Positions 24,962 through 34,986 are shown, counted from the stretch's first letter. The stretch: DNA of 64,000 nucleotides from Flavobacterium denitrificans DSM 15936 (GCF_000425445.1 NZ_KE384378.1:233811-297810), one strand, 5' to 3'. The notes: generated from the letters alone by a model not told the origin. Numbers and translations are program-made.

Positions 24962-27961
24962 CTAGTTATTCAGCGTAAAATTTAATCCAACAGAAATTGT
25001 TGTTGGTCTAGGATAGTTGTTGTATCGGTCAATTCCTGGAGCTGCCAAACCTGTTTGATCAGCGCCATCCTGAGCATTTAATCCAATCTCTGGATCAACA
25101 CCTTTATAACCTGTTATTACAAAAAGATTTTCTCCCATCAAATAAATTCTAAGTTTTGAACTTTTGAAACCTATTGGCATTGTGTAGCCAAAAGAAAGTG
25201 TTTGAAGTCTGAAGAAAGAAGCATCTTCGATCCAATAATCAGAATACTTTGGCGCAGAAGTAATGCCGCTACCAAGAAAATCATCTGGCACATTATAAAA
25301 AGGCAAACGGTTTGGATCGTTAAGCATCATGTTTGTAGCATTTAAAGCTTTTTGTCCAAACATTCCGTAACCTGTCACTCCTAGATCAAAATTTCCGTAA
25401 GTAAAATTCATTCCGATTCCTAAAGTCAAATCTGGCTGAATATTTCCCAAATCTGTTTTATCAGCATCAACTAAAGCACTTTCTGCTACAACAGTGCCTG
25501 CTGCGTTATAATACTGTATTTTCCCGTTTTCATCAAGTCCTGCATTTCTGAAACCCCAAAAAGTTCCAACTGGATACCCTTCAGCAATAATTTGAGAATA
25601 TTGTCCTGACATACCTTGCAAACCATGTAGTGACCCGCTGTAAATCACATCAGTTTTATAGGTTGGATTTGAAAGCTTTTCGATTTTTTGAACGTTGTGT
25701 CCTAAAGTCAAATTAGCATTCCAAGAAAATTTATCTCCTTTGATGATGTCTGCATTCAAAGCAAGCTCAACTCCTTTATTTGACATTTCACCAACGTTTG
25801 CCAACATTGTTCCAACTAAATATGGAGGCTGAGGCACTTCGTATGTATATAACAAATCGTTTGTTTTTTTAGAATACCATTCAAATGACCCCGTAATTCT
25901 GTTGAAAAGTGTAAAATCAAAACCAATGTTTAATTGTTCTGTAGATTCCCATTTCAGATCTGGATTTGGATTTTGTTTTGGAGAATAAGCCAAACTCCAA
26001 GTTCCTGTAACAGGATCATAGTAACTGTCGTTTCCAACTCCTAAAATAGAAAGTGATTTGTATTCACCAATTCCGTCTTGATTTCCTGTCACACCATAAC
26101 CAACTCTCAGTTTTAAATTATCAAGCCAACCTTTTGTAGAACTCATGAAATCCTCATTGGAAATTTTCCAAGCCACAGATGCCGATGGAAAAGTTCCCCA
26201 TTTATTGTTTTCTCCAAAACGGCTTGAACCATCTCGTCGCACTGTTGCTGTCAACAAATATTTTCCGTCATAAGAATAATTTGCACGAGCATAAAATGAA
26301 ACCAAGTTTGATTTTCCTTTATACGAATAAACATCCCCTAAACGATATCTGTAACCAGCCCCTAAATTATTATAGCCAAAAGCATCGGTTACGAAACCGC
26401 TTCTTTGTGCGCCAAAACCTTCGTAAATATTCTCTAAATAAGAATATCCAGCCAATGCACTAATGTTATGTTTGTCAATTACTTTATTGTAATTCACATA
26501 AAGTTCACCCTGTGCATTTGTATATTCGCCGTATGTTCTTTGTGCATAACCACCCTCAGTAGTTCCTTCTAAAACGGCATAACTTGGTTTATAAGTTCCA
26601 CCTGCAACTGCATTATGTTCCAATGAAATATTAGCTACAGCCAAGAAATCTCTTAAAAATTTAACCTCAGTTTTGAAATATCCTAAAAGTCGGTGTCTTT
26701 CATTATCAACTGTTCTGTTAGTCAAAATTTCAACTGGATTGTAGTATATATTGCCGCTTACTGAAGAAAATTCCCCAGTTGGTGTATAAACCGGAATTGT
26801 TGGATTTAAGTTGTATGCGTTTTCAAAAATTCTGTAATCAACTGGATGCCATTTATCAATATTTGCAAACAATCCCATGTCGAATTTCACATCTTTATTA
26901 TCGCCCAGATATTGGTAAGCGCTAATATTTCCGCTAAGCCTTTCCAAACCAGAATTTTTAATAACTCCCTCGTTATTTAAATAAGAAAGTGAAGTTCTAA
27001 AACCACTATCTGTTTTACCAGAATTGATAGTCAAAGTATGTGACTGAGAAATAGCCGTTTGCTCAATTGCTTTTTGCCAATCAGTATTTGCACCATAATC
27101 AACTGCATCTTTATTTCCTGTAGTACGAACATAATTTCTCCATTGATTTGCAGACAAAATGTCTAAATTATCATTTACATACCCCACACTTGATAATCCG
27201 CTGTAGGTTACTGAGACGCCTTTTGTACCTGATTTTGTTGTAATAATTATTACTCCATTTGCTCCTCTAGAACCATAAATTGCCGTTGCCGAAGCATCTT
27301 TTAAAACATCTACACTTTTAATATCTGAAGGCTGAACCACATTGATGTCAACACCCGCAATTCCGTCAACTACAATCAAAGGATTGTTGCTTGCTGTCAA
27401 CGACGTTCCTCCACGCAAACGTAATGTAGAACCCGCTGCAGGATCACCCGAAGGACGAATAACATTTAATCCCGCAACTTTTCCTTGCAAAACTTGTTCC
27501 GTTGATGAAATCGTCCCTTTTACCAAATCGTCAGCTTTTACAGTTGAAATTGCTCCTGTCAAATCCGATTTCTTTTGTGTTCCGTAACCAACGGCTACAA
27601 CTTGAACTTCAGCCAATTGATAACCATCATTTTGCAAACGAACATCAACATTTTTAGTTGCAGATGTTATTTGGATTTTCTGCGTTGCTGATCCAATAAA
27701 TGAAACTTCGATCGAACCTCCTACGGCTACCGTCAAAGTAAATTTTCCGTCAAAATCTGTTGTGGTTGCATTTTTTGTTCCCACTTCAATTACAGATGCG
27801 CCTGGCAATACAGTTCCTGCATTGTCATACACAGTTCCTGATACCTGCTTTTTTTCCTGAGCAAACATTCCTGCCGAAAGAAAAAGCATGAAAATCATGA
27901 ATACTGCAGTTTTAGTAGTCCACATTTGATGCAGGACTATTTTTTTATTTTTACTATTCAT
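24962..27961 (-). CDS. SusC/RagA-family TonB-linked outer membrane protein (PUL 1)
   Basis: The 999-residue protein has a signal peptide (about 1-34, ending FAQ). A carboxypeptidase-D-like domain follows (VSGTVYDNAGTVLPGASVIE, TTDFDGKFTL), then the plug with VVAVGYGTQKKSDLTGAIS and SVDVLKDASATAIYGSRGAN. The large barrel ends SVGLNFTLNN. Role: TonB-driven import of oligosaccharides across the outer membrane in complex with SusD. The N-terminal STN domain of regulatory SusC proteins is absent, so sensing is left to the DUF6377 protein. Two accessory genes lie upstream in the same direction. Confidence 0.96.
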   Translation of the reverse strand: MNSKNKKIVLHQMWTTKTAVFMIFMLFLSAGMFAQEKKQVSGTVYDNAGTVLPGASVIEVGTKNATTTDFDGKFTLTVAVGGSIEVSFIGSATQKIQITSATKNVDVRLQNDGYQLAEVQVVAVGYGTQKKSDLTGAISTVKADDLVKGTISSTEQVLQGKVAGLNVIRPSGDPAAGSTLRLRGGTSLTASNNPLIVVDGIAGVDINVVQPSDIKSVDVLKDASATAIYGSRGANGVIIITTKSGTKGVSVTYSGLSSVGYVNDNLDILSANQWRNYVRTTGNKDAVDYGANTDWQKAIEQTAISQSHTLTINSGKTDSGFRTSLSYLNNEGVIKNSGLERLSGNISAYQYLGDNKDVKFDMGLFANIDKWHPVDYRIFENAYNLNPTIPVYTPTGEFSSVSGNIYYNPVEILTNRTVDNERHRLLGYFKTEVKFLRDFLAVANISLEHNAVAGGTYKPSYAVLEGTTEGGYAQRTYGEYTNAQGELYVNYNKVIDKHNISALAGYSYLENIYEGFGAQRSGFVTDAFGYNNLGAGYRYRLGDVYSYKGKSNLVSFYARANYSYDGKYLLTATVRRDGSSRFGENNKWGTFPSASVAWKISNEDFMSSTKGWLDNLKLRVGYGVTGNQDGIGEYKSLSILGVGNDSYYDPVTGTWSLAYSPKQNPNPDLKWESTEQLNIGFDFTLFNRITGSFEWYSKKTNDLLYTYEVPQPPYLVGTMLANVGEMSNKGVELALNADIIKGDKFSWNANLTLGHNVQKIEKLSNPTYKTDVIYSGSLHGLQGMSGQYSQIIAEGYPVGTFWGFRNAGLDENGKIQYYNAAGTVVAESALVDADKTDLGNIQPDLTLGIGMNFTYGNFDLGVTGYGMFGQKALNATNMMLNDPNRLPFYNVPDDFLGSGITSAPKYSDYWIEDASFFRLQTLSFGYTMPIGFKSSKLRIYLMGENLFVITGYKGVDPEIGLNAQDGADQTGLAAPGIDRYNNYPRPTTISVGLNFTLNN

Positions 27962-28084
27962 ATGTCGTTATTTATTGTTTTTTTTTATCAGTCATATGTA
28001 ATTCGCACAGCCATTATTGGTTCAATGACTAATTTTGGGATTATGCTCATTTCATTAGAATTGATGTTTTAATTTGATAGTGAA

Positions 28085-29167
28085 TTATTTGTCTAAAGTT
28101 TTCAGAGGTATTGACGTATCAGAGATTGTTTTGTCTTTGTTGTCTTTTACCAACACATGAATCTCTGTTAGACCTTGAACACCGTTTAACTCTGAAACTA
28201 GATTGACAAAACCTTTTATCTCAGCTGTTCCTCCAGAAAACTCGCCCGAAAATGTTTTGCTTCCGGCAGTTATTGTATAAAGCAGTTTGTTTACACCTGG
28301 TTCATTATTTTTTCTTGACATCCCAAGGAAATCTTTTTGGCTGATAACCGTTGGAAAAAAACTGAAACTTGGCGGTGGTGGCGGAATAAATTCCCCTGCA
28401 TAAATAATTTGATCGCCAGAATTAGTTGTCCAATCTTTTGCGACCATCAGAAAAGTGATATTCTCCATCACAAAACCTGCTGGCGGATTATAATATTGTT
28501 GCGGAATCAAATCCATTCTATAAAAACCGTTTCCTAGATCTTTCAATTTTGTTTTCTCCGATACTTCCGGAATCCAAGCTTGATATTCTTGCAAAACTGC
28601 CCAATTATTTAAACCGCTATGAAAATGAACGCTTGGAACACCTGCAAAACCATCTTTCAAATTCGAATTAAATAAAATACTTACCGGTTTATCGATCAAA
28701 GGTTTTGTTGGATAGGATCTGATTAGCTCATTTGCTGTATAAAATGATGAAAAATCAGTGTAGGGCATGTTCGCAACATCTGTTTGTTTTGATCCGTTTT
28801 TGTTTTTCAAACGAAACCAAAATCCAGCACTCGCCGCAATTTCTTCTGGAGTTTTAGAGAAATATAATGTTGGAGTTAAAGTAAAACTCCAAACTTTATT
28901 TCCTTCATATTTTAATTTGGCAAAATCAGATGAGTTTTCCCAATTACCAGCATCTGGTTCAGATGGTGACCAAATCCAGATATAAACATCTTCAGTTTCT
29001 GCAAACGTAGTTCCCGAAAGATCAAAGTACCACGTTACTTTTTCATCATACTTGTAAACAACAGGAAATGACGACATACTGCCTACAGCTCCAGCGGCTT
29101 CTTGTGCCTGAATAAAATTAGGAGCCATCAAAAGGGCAAGTAAAATTGTATATATAAATTTTTTCAT
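28085..29167 (-). CDS. Secreted PUL-associated protein, possible glycan-binding
   Basis: The 360-residue protein has a cleavable signal peptide (residues 1-21, ending IQAQ) and no lipobox. Two beta-rich parts are visible. The first contains YKYDEKVTWYFDLSGTTFAE and WIWSPSEPDAGNWENSSDF. The second begins after FIPPPPPSF and has GSKTFSGEFSGGTAEIKGF. Aromatic-rich repeats fit a carbohydrate-binding protein. The position before SusC and after a DUF5004-like lipoprotein is a known arrangement of accessory proteins in PULs. I do not recognise a named family with certainty. Spacing to the upstream gene is 8 bp, so they share a transcript. Confidence 0.65.
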   Translation of the reverse strand: MKKFIYTILLALLMAPNFIQAQEAAGAVGSMSSFPVVYKYDEKVTWYFDLSGTTFAETEDVYIWIWSPSEPDAGNWENSSDFAKLKYEGNKVWSFTLTPTLYFSKTPEEIAASAGFWFRLKNKNGSKQTDVANMPYTDFSSFYTANELIRSYPTKPLIDKPVSILFNSNLKDGFAGVPSVHFHSGLNNWAVLQEYQAWIPEVSEKTKLKDLGNGFYRMDLIPQQYYNPPAGFVMENITFLMVAKDWTTNSGDQIIYAGEFIPPPPPSFSFFPTVISQKDFLGMSRKNNEPGVNKLLYTITAGSKTFSGEFSGGTAEIKGFVNLVSELNGVQGLTEIHVLVKDNKDKTISDTSIPLKTLDK

Positions 29168-29175
29168 ATTACTTT

Positions 29176-29697
29176 TTAATTAATAGCATTTAATTTAAAC
29201 ACATAAGAAACAAACGGAGATCCTCCAGAGGAATGAATTAATTGGAATTCCATTTCATCACTGCTTCCTGGGACTGATGACAATTTTAGCTCATCTGTTT
29301 TTTGAGTTTTCTGAGCATCACTGTACAAATAGATTTTTGTTACGCCCAAATTAGTTGGCTGGAAATCTGAGCTTAATGCCCAGTATCCTTTTGGTGCGAA
29401 TAATGGAGGCACATTTCCTGTAACTTCGTAGCTTGTTGGCTGGTTCTTTTCATCTACGCTGAATTTAATTTTAAAGTCTTCGTAATTAAAATACGTACTC
29501 AAGTTTTCTTCATTTGGTTCGACCTTATTTGCTTTCGCAACTTCGTCAACCATTTTCAAATTTGTCAATCCCCAATTTCCTTGTACTTTCTCATAAAGGG
29601 TAATCGGATCAACGTAGCTTCCGTCGTCGGTATTATCACAGCCAGTGGCCATTAAACCCATAACAACAGCTAACCAATAAATACTTTTACATCTCAT
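29176..29697 (-). CDS. DUF5004-like lipoprotein, first gene of PUL 1
   Basis: The 173-residue protein has a lipoprotein signal (Cys20) followed by acidic DNTDDGS, which fits surface export. Then comes LYEKVQGNWGLTNLKMVDEV, a lipocalin-like start of the type seen in DUF5004 proteins, and beta strands ending FVSYVFKLNAIN. The family is found in Bacteroidota PULs and its function is unknown; ligand binding at the surface is likely. It opens the minus-strand operon, so the PUL 1 promoter should lie in 29698-30180. Confidence 0.65.
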   Translation of the reverse strand: MRCKSIYWLAVVMGLMATGCDNTDDGSYVDPITLYEKVQGNWGLTNLKMVDEVAKANKVEPNEENLSTYFNYEDFKIKFSVDEKNQPTSYEVTGNVPPLFAPKGYWALSSDFQPTNLGVTKIYLYSDAQKTQKTDELKLSSVPGSSDEMEFQLIHSSGGSPFVSYVFKLNAIN

Positions 29698-30180
29698 AAA
29701 TTTGTGGTTTGTTTGTTAGTTTTTCTGCCTCATAAAAGACAGAACGAAGCTAGATGTTAAATAAATCTAAAAAAAAATGTCTGAGAAAAATCAAGATAAA
29801 ATCCAAACATTTTTAACCACAAATAACTAATAATCAATAATTTGATTTATTTTTACATTTCAAAAAATCAAGATGTTGTTTAGATGAAATTGTGCTAATA
29901 AATGATGGTAAATATGACAATATGGAAATTAAAGCGTATATTTTTTTCACTATGCATATATATAATTGGTTTTTATTGTATAATTGCAAATAATTTGACA
30001 TCTTTTAACATTTATATCTTATTTTTGAATGCTTAACCTGATTTTAAATCTTTGTATTTGCAAAGTTTTAAAAAGCTGAAAGTTGTTTCATAAGCCCGCT
30101 CAAGCTTATCCCGAATTAAAAAACGAATTAACTCGAACAAACCAAAAAAGATTTTTTTTACCCTAAACCAACTCAAAACC
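29698..30180. other. Divergent intergenic region between PUL 1 and its regulator
   Basis: 483 bp, very A+T-rich, holding the promoters for the minus-strand operon and the plus-strand DUF6377 gene. I see no full TTTG-N19-TAnnTTTG match on either strand and no large inverted repeat, so the operator cannot be placed. Confidence 0.5.
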
Positions 30181-31779
30181 ATGCAAAGAATATTAATTCT
30201 ATGTTTTCTTATTGCGGGTTTTTCTCTAACTGCGAAAGAGACAAATCCTGTTTTAGAAGAATTAGATAAAACGCTTCTTAAAAAAGACGTTTATTTAAAG
30301 CAGAAGTATCGAAAGATTGAAGCTTTAAAAAGAAATGTTTCAAAATATACCGTAAGCCAAAATAACGAAGAGCTTTACAATAGCTATATGTCATTATTTG
30401 ATGAATATAAATCGTTTAAATATGATTCTGCTTATTATTATTTAGAAGAAGCAAAAATCAAGGCGATAGTTTTAAAAGATCCGAAATTTTTGGCCAAAAG
30501 CCGAATCAAGGAAGGTTTCGTTCTTCTTTCATCTGGATTATTCAAAGAAGCAATTGACACTTTGAATGTTGTTGATGATCAAAAATTGGATAAAAAAAAC
30601 AAGTTTGAGTATTACAACATCAAAGCCCGCGCATACTACGATTTAGCCGATTACAATAAAGACCAGCGTTTTAACATTCATTATGTACAGCAGGGAAATC
30701 ATTTCTTAAAAAAAGCACTAGAATTAATTGGAACTAATACAAACGAATATTGGGCCGCCGAAAGCTTGAAAAGGCTTAAACAGCAAGATTGGCGAGGTGC
30801 CGAATTCGCTTTCAGTTATTGGATCAACAATTACAATCTTCCGCCAGATTATTACGGAATTGCGACTTCAAGTCTTGGCTATATTTATTCAGAAAGAGGT
30901 TATACAAAAAAAGCAATTGAATATTTGGCTTTAGCCGCAATCGCCGATGTAAAAAATGCCACAAAAGAGACTGTCGCACTTAGAAATCTAGCCAATGAAC
31001 TCTTTAAAATGGGGTATTTGGACAAAGCCAATGAATACATCAATATTGCAATGGACGACGCGACTTTCTACAATGCAAGACATCGTAAAATTGAAATTTC
31101 GTCGATTTTGCCAATTATCGAAAAAGCGCAATTAAATAATGTAAAGGAGAAAAATGACAAGCTAGAACGAATCATTATTTTACTTACCATATTGACTTTT
31201 ATAATTGTATTGTTTTCAATTATCATTTTCAAACAATTAAAAGAAAGAAACAAAGCCCGTAAAATAATGGCTTCATCGTATGCACAACTTCAAGAAATGA
31301 ACATTAGCCTAAGCGAAGCAAATGCTATTAAAGAAGAATACATTACGTATTTCATTAAAGCGACTTCGGCGTTCATTAATAAAATTGATCACATTCAGAA
31401 AAGCACTTTGCATAAAATCATTACCAAAAAAACGGATGAAGTTATTGCGAGTTTAAAACGTTATAACGTAAAAGAAGAACGTGAAAACTTGTTCCATCAA
31501 TTTGATGAAATTTTCTTAAAACTGTTCCCTACTTTCGTGAGCGATTTTAATAATTTGTTTCCAAATGATCATAAATGCATCGTCAAAAAAGGCGAGCTTT
31601 TGAATACCGAATTAAGGATTTTTGCTTTGTATAGATTAGGAATTCAGGACAGCAATCAAATGGCAGAATTCTTGGAACTTTCTGTAGCTACCATTTATAC
31701 TTATAAAACCCGAATCAAAAGCAAATCAGATTTTAAAGATACTTTTGAAGAAAAGATTATGGCAATTAAGACAATTTAA
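30181..31779 (+). CDS. DUF6377-type PUL transcriptional regulator
   Basis: The 532-residue protein has a signal peptide (about 1-18). TPR-like helices fill the periplasmic part (to about 315, with YTKKAIEYLALAAIADVKNA and YLDKANEYINIAMDDA). One membrane helix lies at about 327-349 (IIILLTILTFIIVLFSIIIF), followed by a coiled coil. The cytoplasmic region ends in a LuxR-like helix-turn-helix (NQMAEFLELSVATIYTYKTR). This is the layout of the DUF6377 regulators found next to SusCD operons. I infer that it senses the PUL 1 sugar in the periplasm and activates the divergent operon. Confidence 0.85.
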   Translation: MQRILILCFLIAGFSLTAKETNPVLEELDKTLLKKDVYLKQKYRKIEALKRNVSKYTVSQNNEELYNSYMSLFDEYKSFKYDSAYYYLEEAKIKAIVLKDPKFLAKSRIKEGFVLLSSGLFKEAIDTLNVVDDQKLDKKNKFEYYNIKARAYYDLADYNKDQRFNIHYVQQGNHFLKKALELIGTNTNEYWAAESLKRLKQQDWRGAEFAFSYWINNYNLPPDYYGIATSSLGYIYSERGYTKKAIEYLALAAIADVKNATKETVALRNLANELFKMGYLDKANEYINIAMDDATFYNARHRKIEISSILPIIEKAQLNNVKEKNDKLERIIILLTILTFIIVLFSIIIFKQLKERNKARKIMASSYAQLQEMNISLSEANAIKEEYITYFIKATSAFINKIDHIQKSTLHKIITKKTDEVIASLKRYNVKEERENLFHQFDEIFLKLFPTFVSDFNNLFPNDHKCIVKKGELLNTELRIFALYRLGIQDSNQMAEFLELSVATIYTYKTRIKSKSDFKDTFEEKIMAIKTI

Positions 31780-31780
31780 G

Positions 31781-31804
31781 TTGCTAAGATTCTGAGACAC
31801 TAAG
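31781..31804. repeat. Three 8-bp words after the DUF6377 gene
   Basis: Octamers TTGCTAAG, ATTCTGAG, ACACTAAG directly follow the stop codon, in the same word family as 15938-15997 and 19685-19717. Confidence 0.65.
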
Positions 31805-31870
31805 TTTTTTTCACTACCAAAACGACAACAAATTAGCAAGCTAAATCAGCAATTATACAAATATTTATCA

Positions 31871-32034
31871 GAGCTCCAGAGGAGCAAAATATTTATAGCA
31901 CAATTAAAATGAAGTTAATTAAAGCTCCATCGGAGCGAAATATTTAATAAGAACTTTGGGTAAATTATGTCGCTCCGATGGAGCTCTTTTGGATAATGAA
32001 CGTTTTTCTATAAATATTTCGTCCCTCTGGGACT
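31871..32034. repeat. Nested GCTCC...GGAGC inverted repeat element
   Basis: Four related half-elements lie in 164 bp. GAGCTCCAGAGGAGC plus AAATATTTATAG (31871-31898) pairs with the inverse at 32009-32034. AGCTCCATCGGAGCG (31923-31937) pairs with CGCTCCGATGGAGCT (31971-31985). Each half has a small palindrome of its own. The layout is like a REP-type or miniature mobile element; no coding potential is seen. Confidence 0.75.
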
Positions 32035-32045
32035 ATTTTTCAATA

Positions 32046-32078
32046 AAAAAGCGACATCTAAAGTGTCGCTTTCTTTTA
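32046..32078. terminator. Bidirectional terminator
   Basis: A 9-bp stem (32048-32056 with 32064-32072, core AAGCGACA/TGTCGCTT) with A run on the left and T-rich right side. It lies 22 bp beyond the stop of the minus-strand sterol desaturase-family gene. Confidence 0.75.
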
Positions 32079-32099
32079 TCTTGATTCTTTGCTCTAACT

Positions 32100-33323
32100 T
32101 TATTCTGAAGATTCCAACTGCAAAATCATATTTTGATAATATCTGCTGAGCGAAAATAACTGCTCCACAAAAATCATTACTGCGAGCGGAATAAAGAAAA
32201 ATACCATCAGATTTTCTTCATACAAAAAGAAAGTTGTGATCATTAGAATTCTAGCGTATTCTAAATAATAAATCCATTTGCGCTGTTCTAACAAAGCACC
32301 GCAATTTATTAATGTGATTATGATAACCGACAAAACAAAAATTTTATCGAGTGTATTCAATAAATCAAAATAATACGTGAAAGCAGTCAAAATTAATGTA
32401 CATATTCCGAGTTGGATATAAAGATAATTTCGAAATCGAAGTCGCTGATTGGGATTGCTTTTGTCTTGCAGAAAACGCTTTTCTAATATCGGGCGAATGT
32501 CTTGATCCATATGTGCTGGACTTCCAAAAACAGCTTTCCATCTTGCTTTAAAGCCTTTTGAGCGTTTCCACAATTCATAAATTTCAAAATAATAATGAAA
32601 ATGCTGCCAAAGAAAACTATAGCTTTTTAAGGGATGCGTCAAACCGTATTTCGGTTTTTCTTCCTCTTCCTGAAAAGTCCCAAAAAGCCGATCCCAAAAC
32701 GTGAACATATCACCATAATTTTTGTCCAAATATTTTTCGTCAGAAGCATGATGAACACCATGAACAGAAGGCGTAACAAAAACATACTCCAGCCATTTTA
32801 TGCTGCCAATTACCTGCGTATGCGTAAAAAAAGAATATGCGCCATGAACAATTAACATCGTAATGACCATTGCCGGATGAAAACCTATAAAAGGAAGCAC
32901 GCACCAAAATCCGGTTCGGATTATCGCCTGAAAAGTAGTAATTCTAGCAGCAGCGGTAAAATTGAATTCCTCACTATGATGATGAACAATATGTGCAGCC
33001 CAGAAAAAATTGACTTCATGTCCTAATCGATGGTACCAATACCAAACAAAATCGGTTGCAAGAATCAGTGCAAACCAAACAAAAATGTTGCTTGGAATAT
33101 CAAAAAGCCTATAATTATTATAAATGAAATAATACAGCTGATAAAAACTTGCTGCTATAAAGAGATTAATTAAACGCTCTGCAATACCAATACTGATATT
33201 AGAAACCGAACTTTCATAATTAAAAATTTCTGGCTTTTTTTTATGTTGTGCGAGTTTATATTCTAAAAACAAAAACAGAAAAAAAGCAGGCATTGCAAAA
33301 GCAAGAAAATTAATGTGTTCCAT
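32100..33323 (-). CDS. Sterol desaturase/fatty acid hydroxylase superfamily protein
   Basis: The 407-residue membrane protein carries the His clusters of the family. HRLGH (about residue 99-103), then HIVHHHSEEFN (about 112-122), and later VHGVHHASDEKYLDKNYG give the metal-binding set HX3H, HX2HH, HX2HH. Membrane helices surround these, and a C-terminal extension of about 120 residues has three or four more helices. Role of the family: di-iron hydroxylases or desaturases of sterols, fatty acids and other lipids. The lipid substrate is unknown. It is a single gene with its own terminator. Confidence 0.88.
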   Translation of the reverse strand: MEHINFLAFAMPAFFLFLFLEYKLAQHKKKPEIFNYESSVSNISIGIAERLINLFIAASFYQLYYFIYNNYRLFDIPSNIFVWFALILATDFVWYWYHRLGHEVNFFWAAHIVHHHSEEFNFTAAARITTFQAIIRTGFWCVLPFIGFHPAMVITMLIVHGAYSFFTHTQVIGSIKWLEYVFVTPSVHGVHHASDEKYLDKNYGDMFTFWDRLFGTFQEEEEKPKYGLTHPLKSYSFLWQHFHYYFEIYELWKRSKGFKARWKAVFGSPAHMDQDIRPILEKRFLQDKSNPNQRLRFRNYLYIQLGICTLILTAFTYYFDLLNTLDKIFVLSVIIITLINCGALLEQRKWIYYLEYARILMITTFFLYEENLMVFFFIPLAVMIFVEQLFSLSRYYQNMILQLESSE

Positions 33324-33463
33324 TGTTTAAAATTTCTTTTTATACTTAAAAAACTAAAATACAATTCGTTATAAAACTAAAAGATAAAGACGTTTTCATC
33401 TGTCAATTCATTTTTTCAAATGTATCAACTATTGAAAACGACCTTTATCTTTACAACCAAACT

Positions 33464-34750
33464 TTAATTTTGTTTAAATTTTGGAGCCTCAAGAGCCACT
33501 TCTTTTACAGATTGCGTTTCGGCAACTTTTTGCAAAGCAAGAATGTAAGCCGCGATTCTTGGCGTAACATTATGTTTTATTGCTGTTCTGAAAACCGTTT
33601 CAAAACCTTTTTCTAGAATATCTTCAAGACGTGTATTGATTTGGTGAATTCTCCAAGATTCTAAAAGTGAATTCTGAAGCCATTCAAAATACGAAACCGT
33701 CACACCGCCAGCATTTGCTAAAATATCTGGAACGACCAAAACATTATTTTCATGCAGAATTTTATCAGCATCAGATGAAATTGGACCATTAGCACCTTCC
33801 ACAATAATTTTGGCACGAATGTCTTTCGCATTATTTTGTGTAATTACATCTTCTTTTGCGGCCGGAATCAAAACATCTACATCCAACAACAACAATTCTT
33901 CATGCTTAATCGCAACCGAATTTGGATATCCTTTTATGCTTTTGTTATTCAGATTGTAATATAAAATCAATTCCGGAATATTAATTCCGTCTGGGTTATA
34001 AAAAGCTTCATTTACATCACTTACAGCCACAATTTTCAATCCTTTTTCAAATAAAAATAAAGCCGAATGCAGTCCAACATTTCCAAAACCTTGAATGGCA
34101 ACTGTCGATCTAGCTGGTCTCAATTTTAATTTTTGAAGCGCCAATAAAGTGATAATGCTCACGCCTCTTCCCGTTGCTTCTACTCTGCCCAATGATCCGC
34201 CAGAATGCAAATGTTTTCCAGTAACTACGGCATGAATCGTTTTGCCGTGAACTATTGAAAATTCATCCATCAACCAGCCCATTTCGTCTGGACCTGTTCC
34301 CATATCTGGCGCTGGAACATCTTTTTCTGGTCCAAAAATATCAGACAACGCTTTAGTATAAGCTCTTGTAATTCTTTCCAATTCGGTTTTAGAAAGCGAT
34401 TTTGGATCACAAATAATACCGCCTTTTGCTCCTCCAAAAGGAATTCCCGTAACAGCCGATTTCCAAGTCATCCAAGCGGCTAAGGCTTTCACTTCATCAA
34501 GATTTACGGCGGTATCATATCGAATTCCTCCTTTTGAAGGTCCTAATGCCGTATTATGAATTACGCGGTATCCCTCAAAATTCTGCTCTTTTCCATTATC
34601 TAAAGTAATCGAAAAATTCACCACAATTTGTTTTTCAGGACGCTGCAGTTTCAACCTTATTGATTCTTCTAGATTAAGAATATCGGCTGCTATATTAAAA
34701 CGATCAATCATCGATTGAAACGGATTCTGTTTTATAATTTCTGAACTCAT
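33464..34750 (-). CDS. Glutamate dehydrogenase (Glu/Leu/Phe/Val dehydrogenase family)
   Basis: The 428-residue protein has the N-terminal catalytic region with GYRVIHNTALGPSKGGIRY and WKSAVTGIPFGGAKGGI (catalytic Lys in the GGAKGG loop), and APDMGTGPDEMGWL. The Rossmann part has VAIQGFGNVGLHSALFL and IIVEGANGPIS. Length and motifs fit the NAD(P)-dependent GDH of about 420-430 residues. Role: interconversion of 2-oxoglutarate plus ammonium with glutamate. It stands alone; upstream lie a terminator-like hairpin (34927-34952) and a Cys/Met-rich leader peptide (34987-35073), so attenuation is possible. Confidence 0.93.
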   Translation of the reverse strand: MSSEIIKQNPFQSMIDRFNIAADILNLEESIRLKLQRPEKQIVVNFSITLDNGKEQNFEGYRVIHNTALGPSKGGIRYDTAVNLDEVKALAAWMTWKSAVTGIPFGGAKGGIICDPKSLSKTELERITRAYTKALSDIFGPEKDVPAPDMGTGPDEMGWLMDEFSIVHGKTIHAVVTGKHLHSGGSLGRVEATGRGVSIITLLALQKLKLRPARSTVAIQGFGNVGLHSALFLFEKGLKIVAVSDVNEAFYNPDGINIPELILYYNLNNKSIKGYPNSVAIKHEELLLLDVDVLIPAAKEDVITQNNAKDIRAKIIVEGANGPISSDADKILHENNVLVVPDILANAGGVTVSYFEWLQNSLLESWRIHQINTRLEDILEKGFETVFRTAIKHNVTPRIAAYILALQKVAETQSVKEVALEAPKFKQN

Positions 34751-34917
34751 CTTTTTAAGTTTTAAAATGTTAGTTTTTGATTTGGGGCATCAAATTAAAT
34801 TCTCGTGAAATAAAATCGGCAGTAACTGCAAGTACAACACGGAATTTTCATCAAGCAACAGTGCATCATAATATTAGTGTTTCGATTTGATCTCATATTT
34901 CATGGTTATTACTAGTT

Positions 34918-34962
34918 CTAAAAAAAAGCCTTTCATTGGTGCATGAAAGGCTAAAAAAAAAA
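34918..34962 (-). terminator. Hairpin terminator/attenuator upstream of glutamate dehydrogenase
   Basis: A perfect 10-bp stem (34927-34936 with 34943-34952, core AGCCTTTCAT) with 6-nt loop and A runs on both sides. On the minus strand it gives a hairpin followed by eight U. It lies 34 nt after the leader-peptide stop and 176 nt before the GDH start. Confidence 0.8.
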
Positions 34963-34986
34963 AATAACTAACAAGTACTTTCTCTA

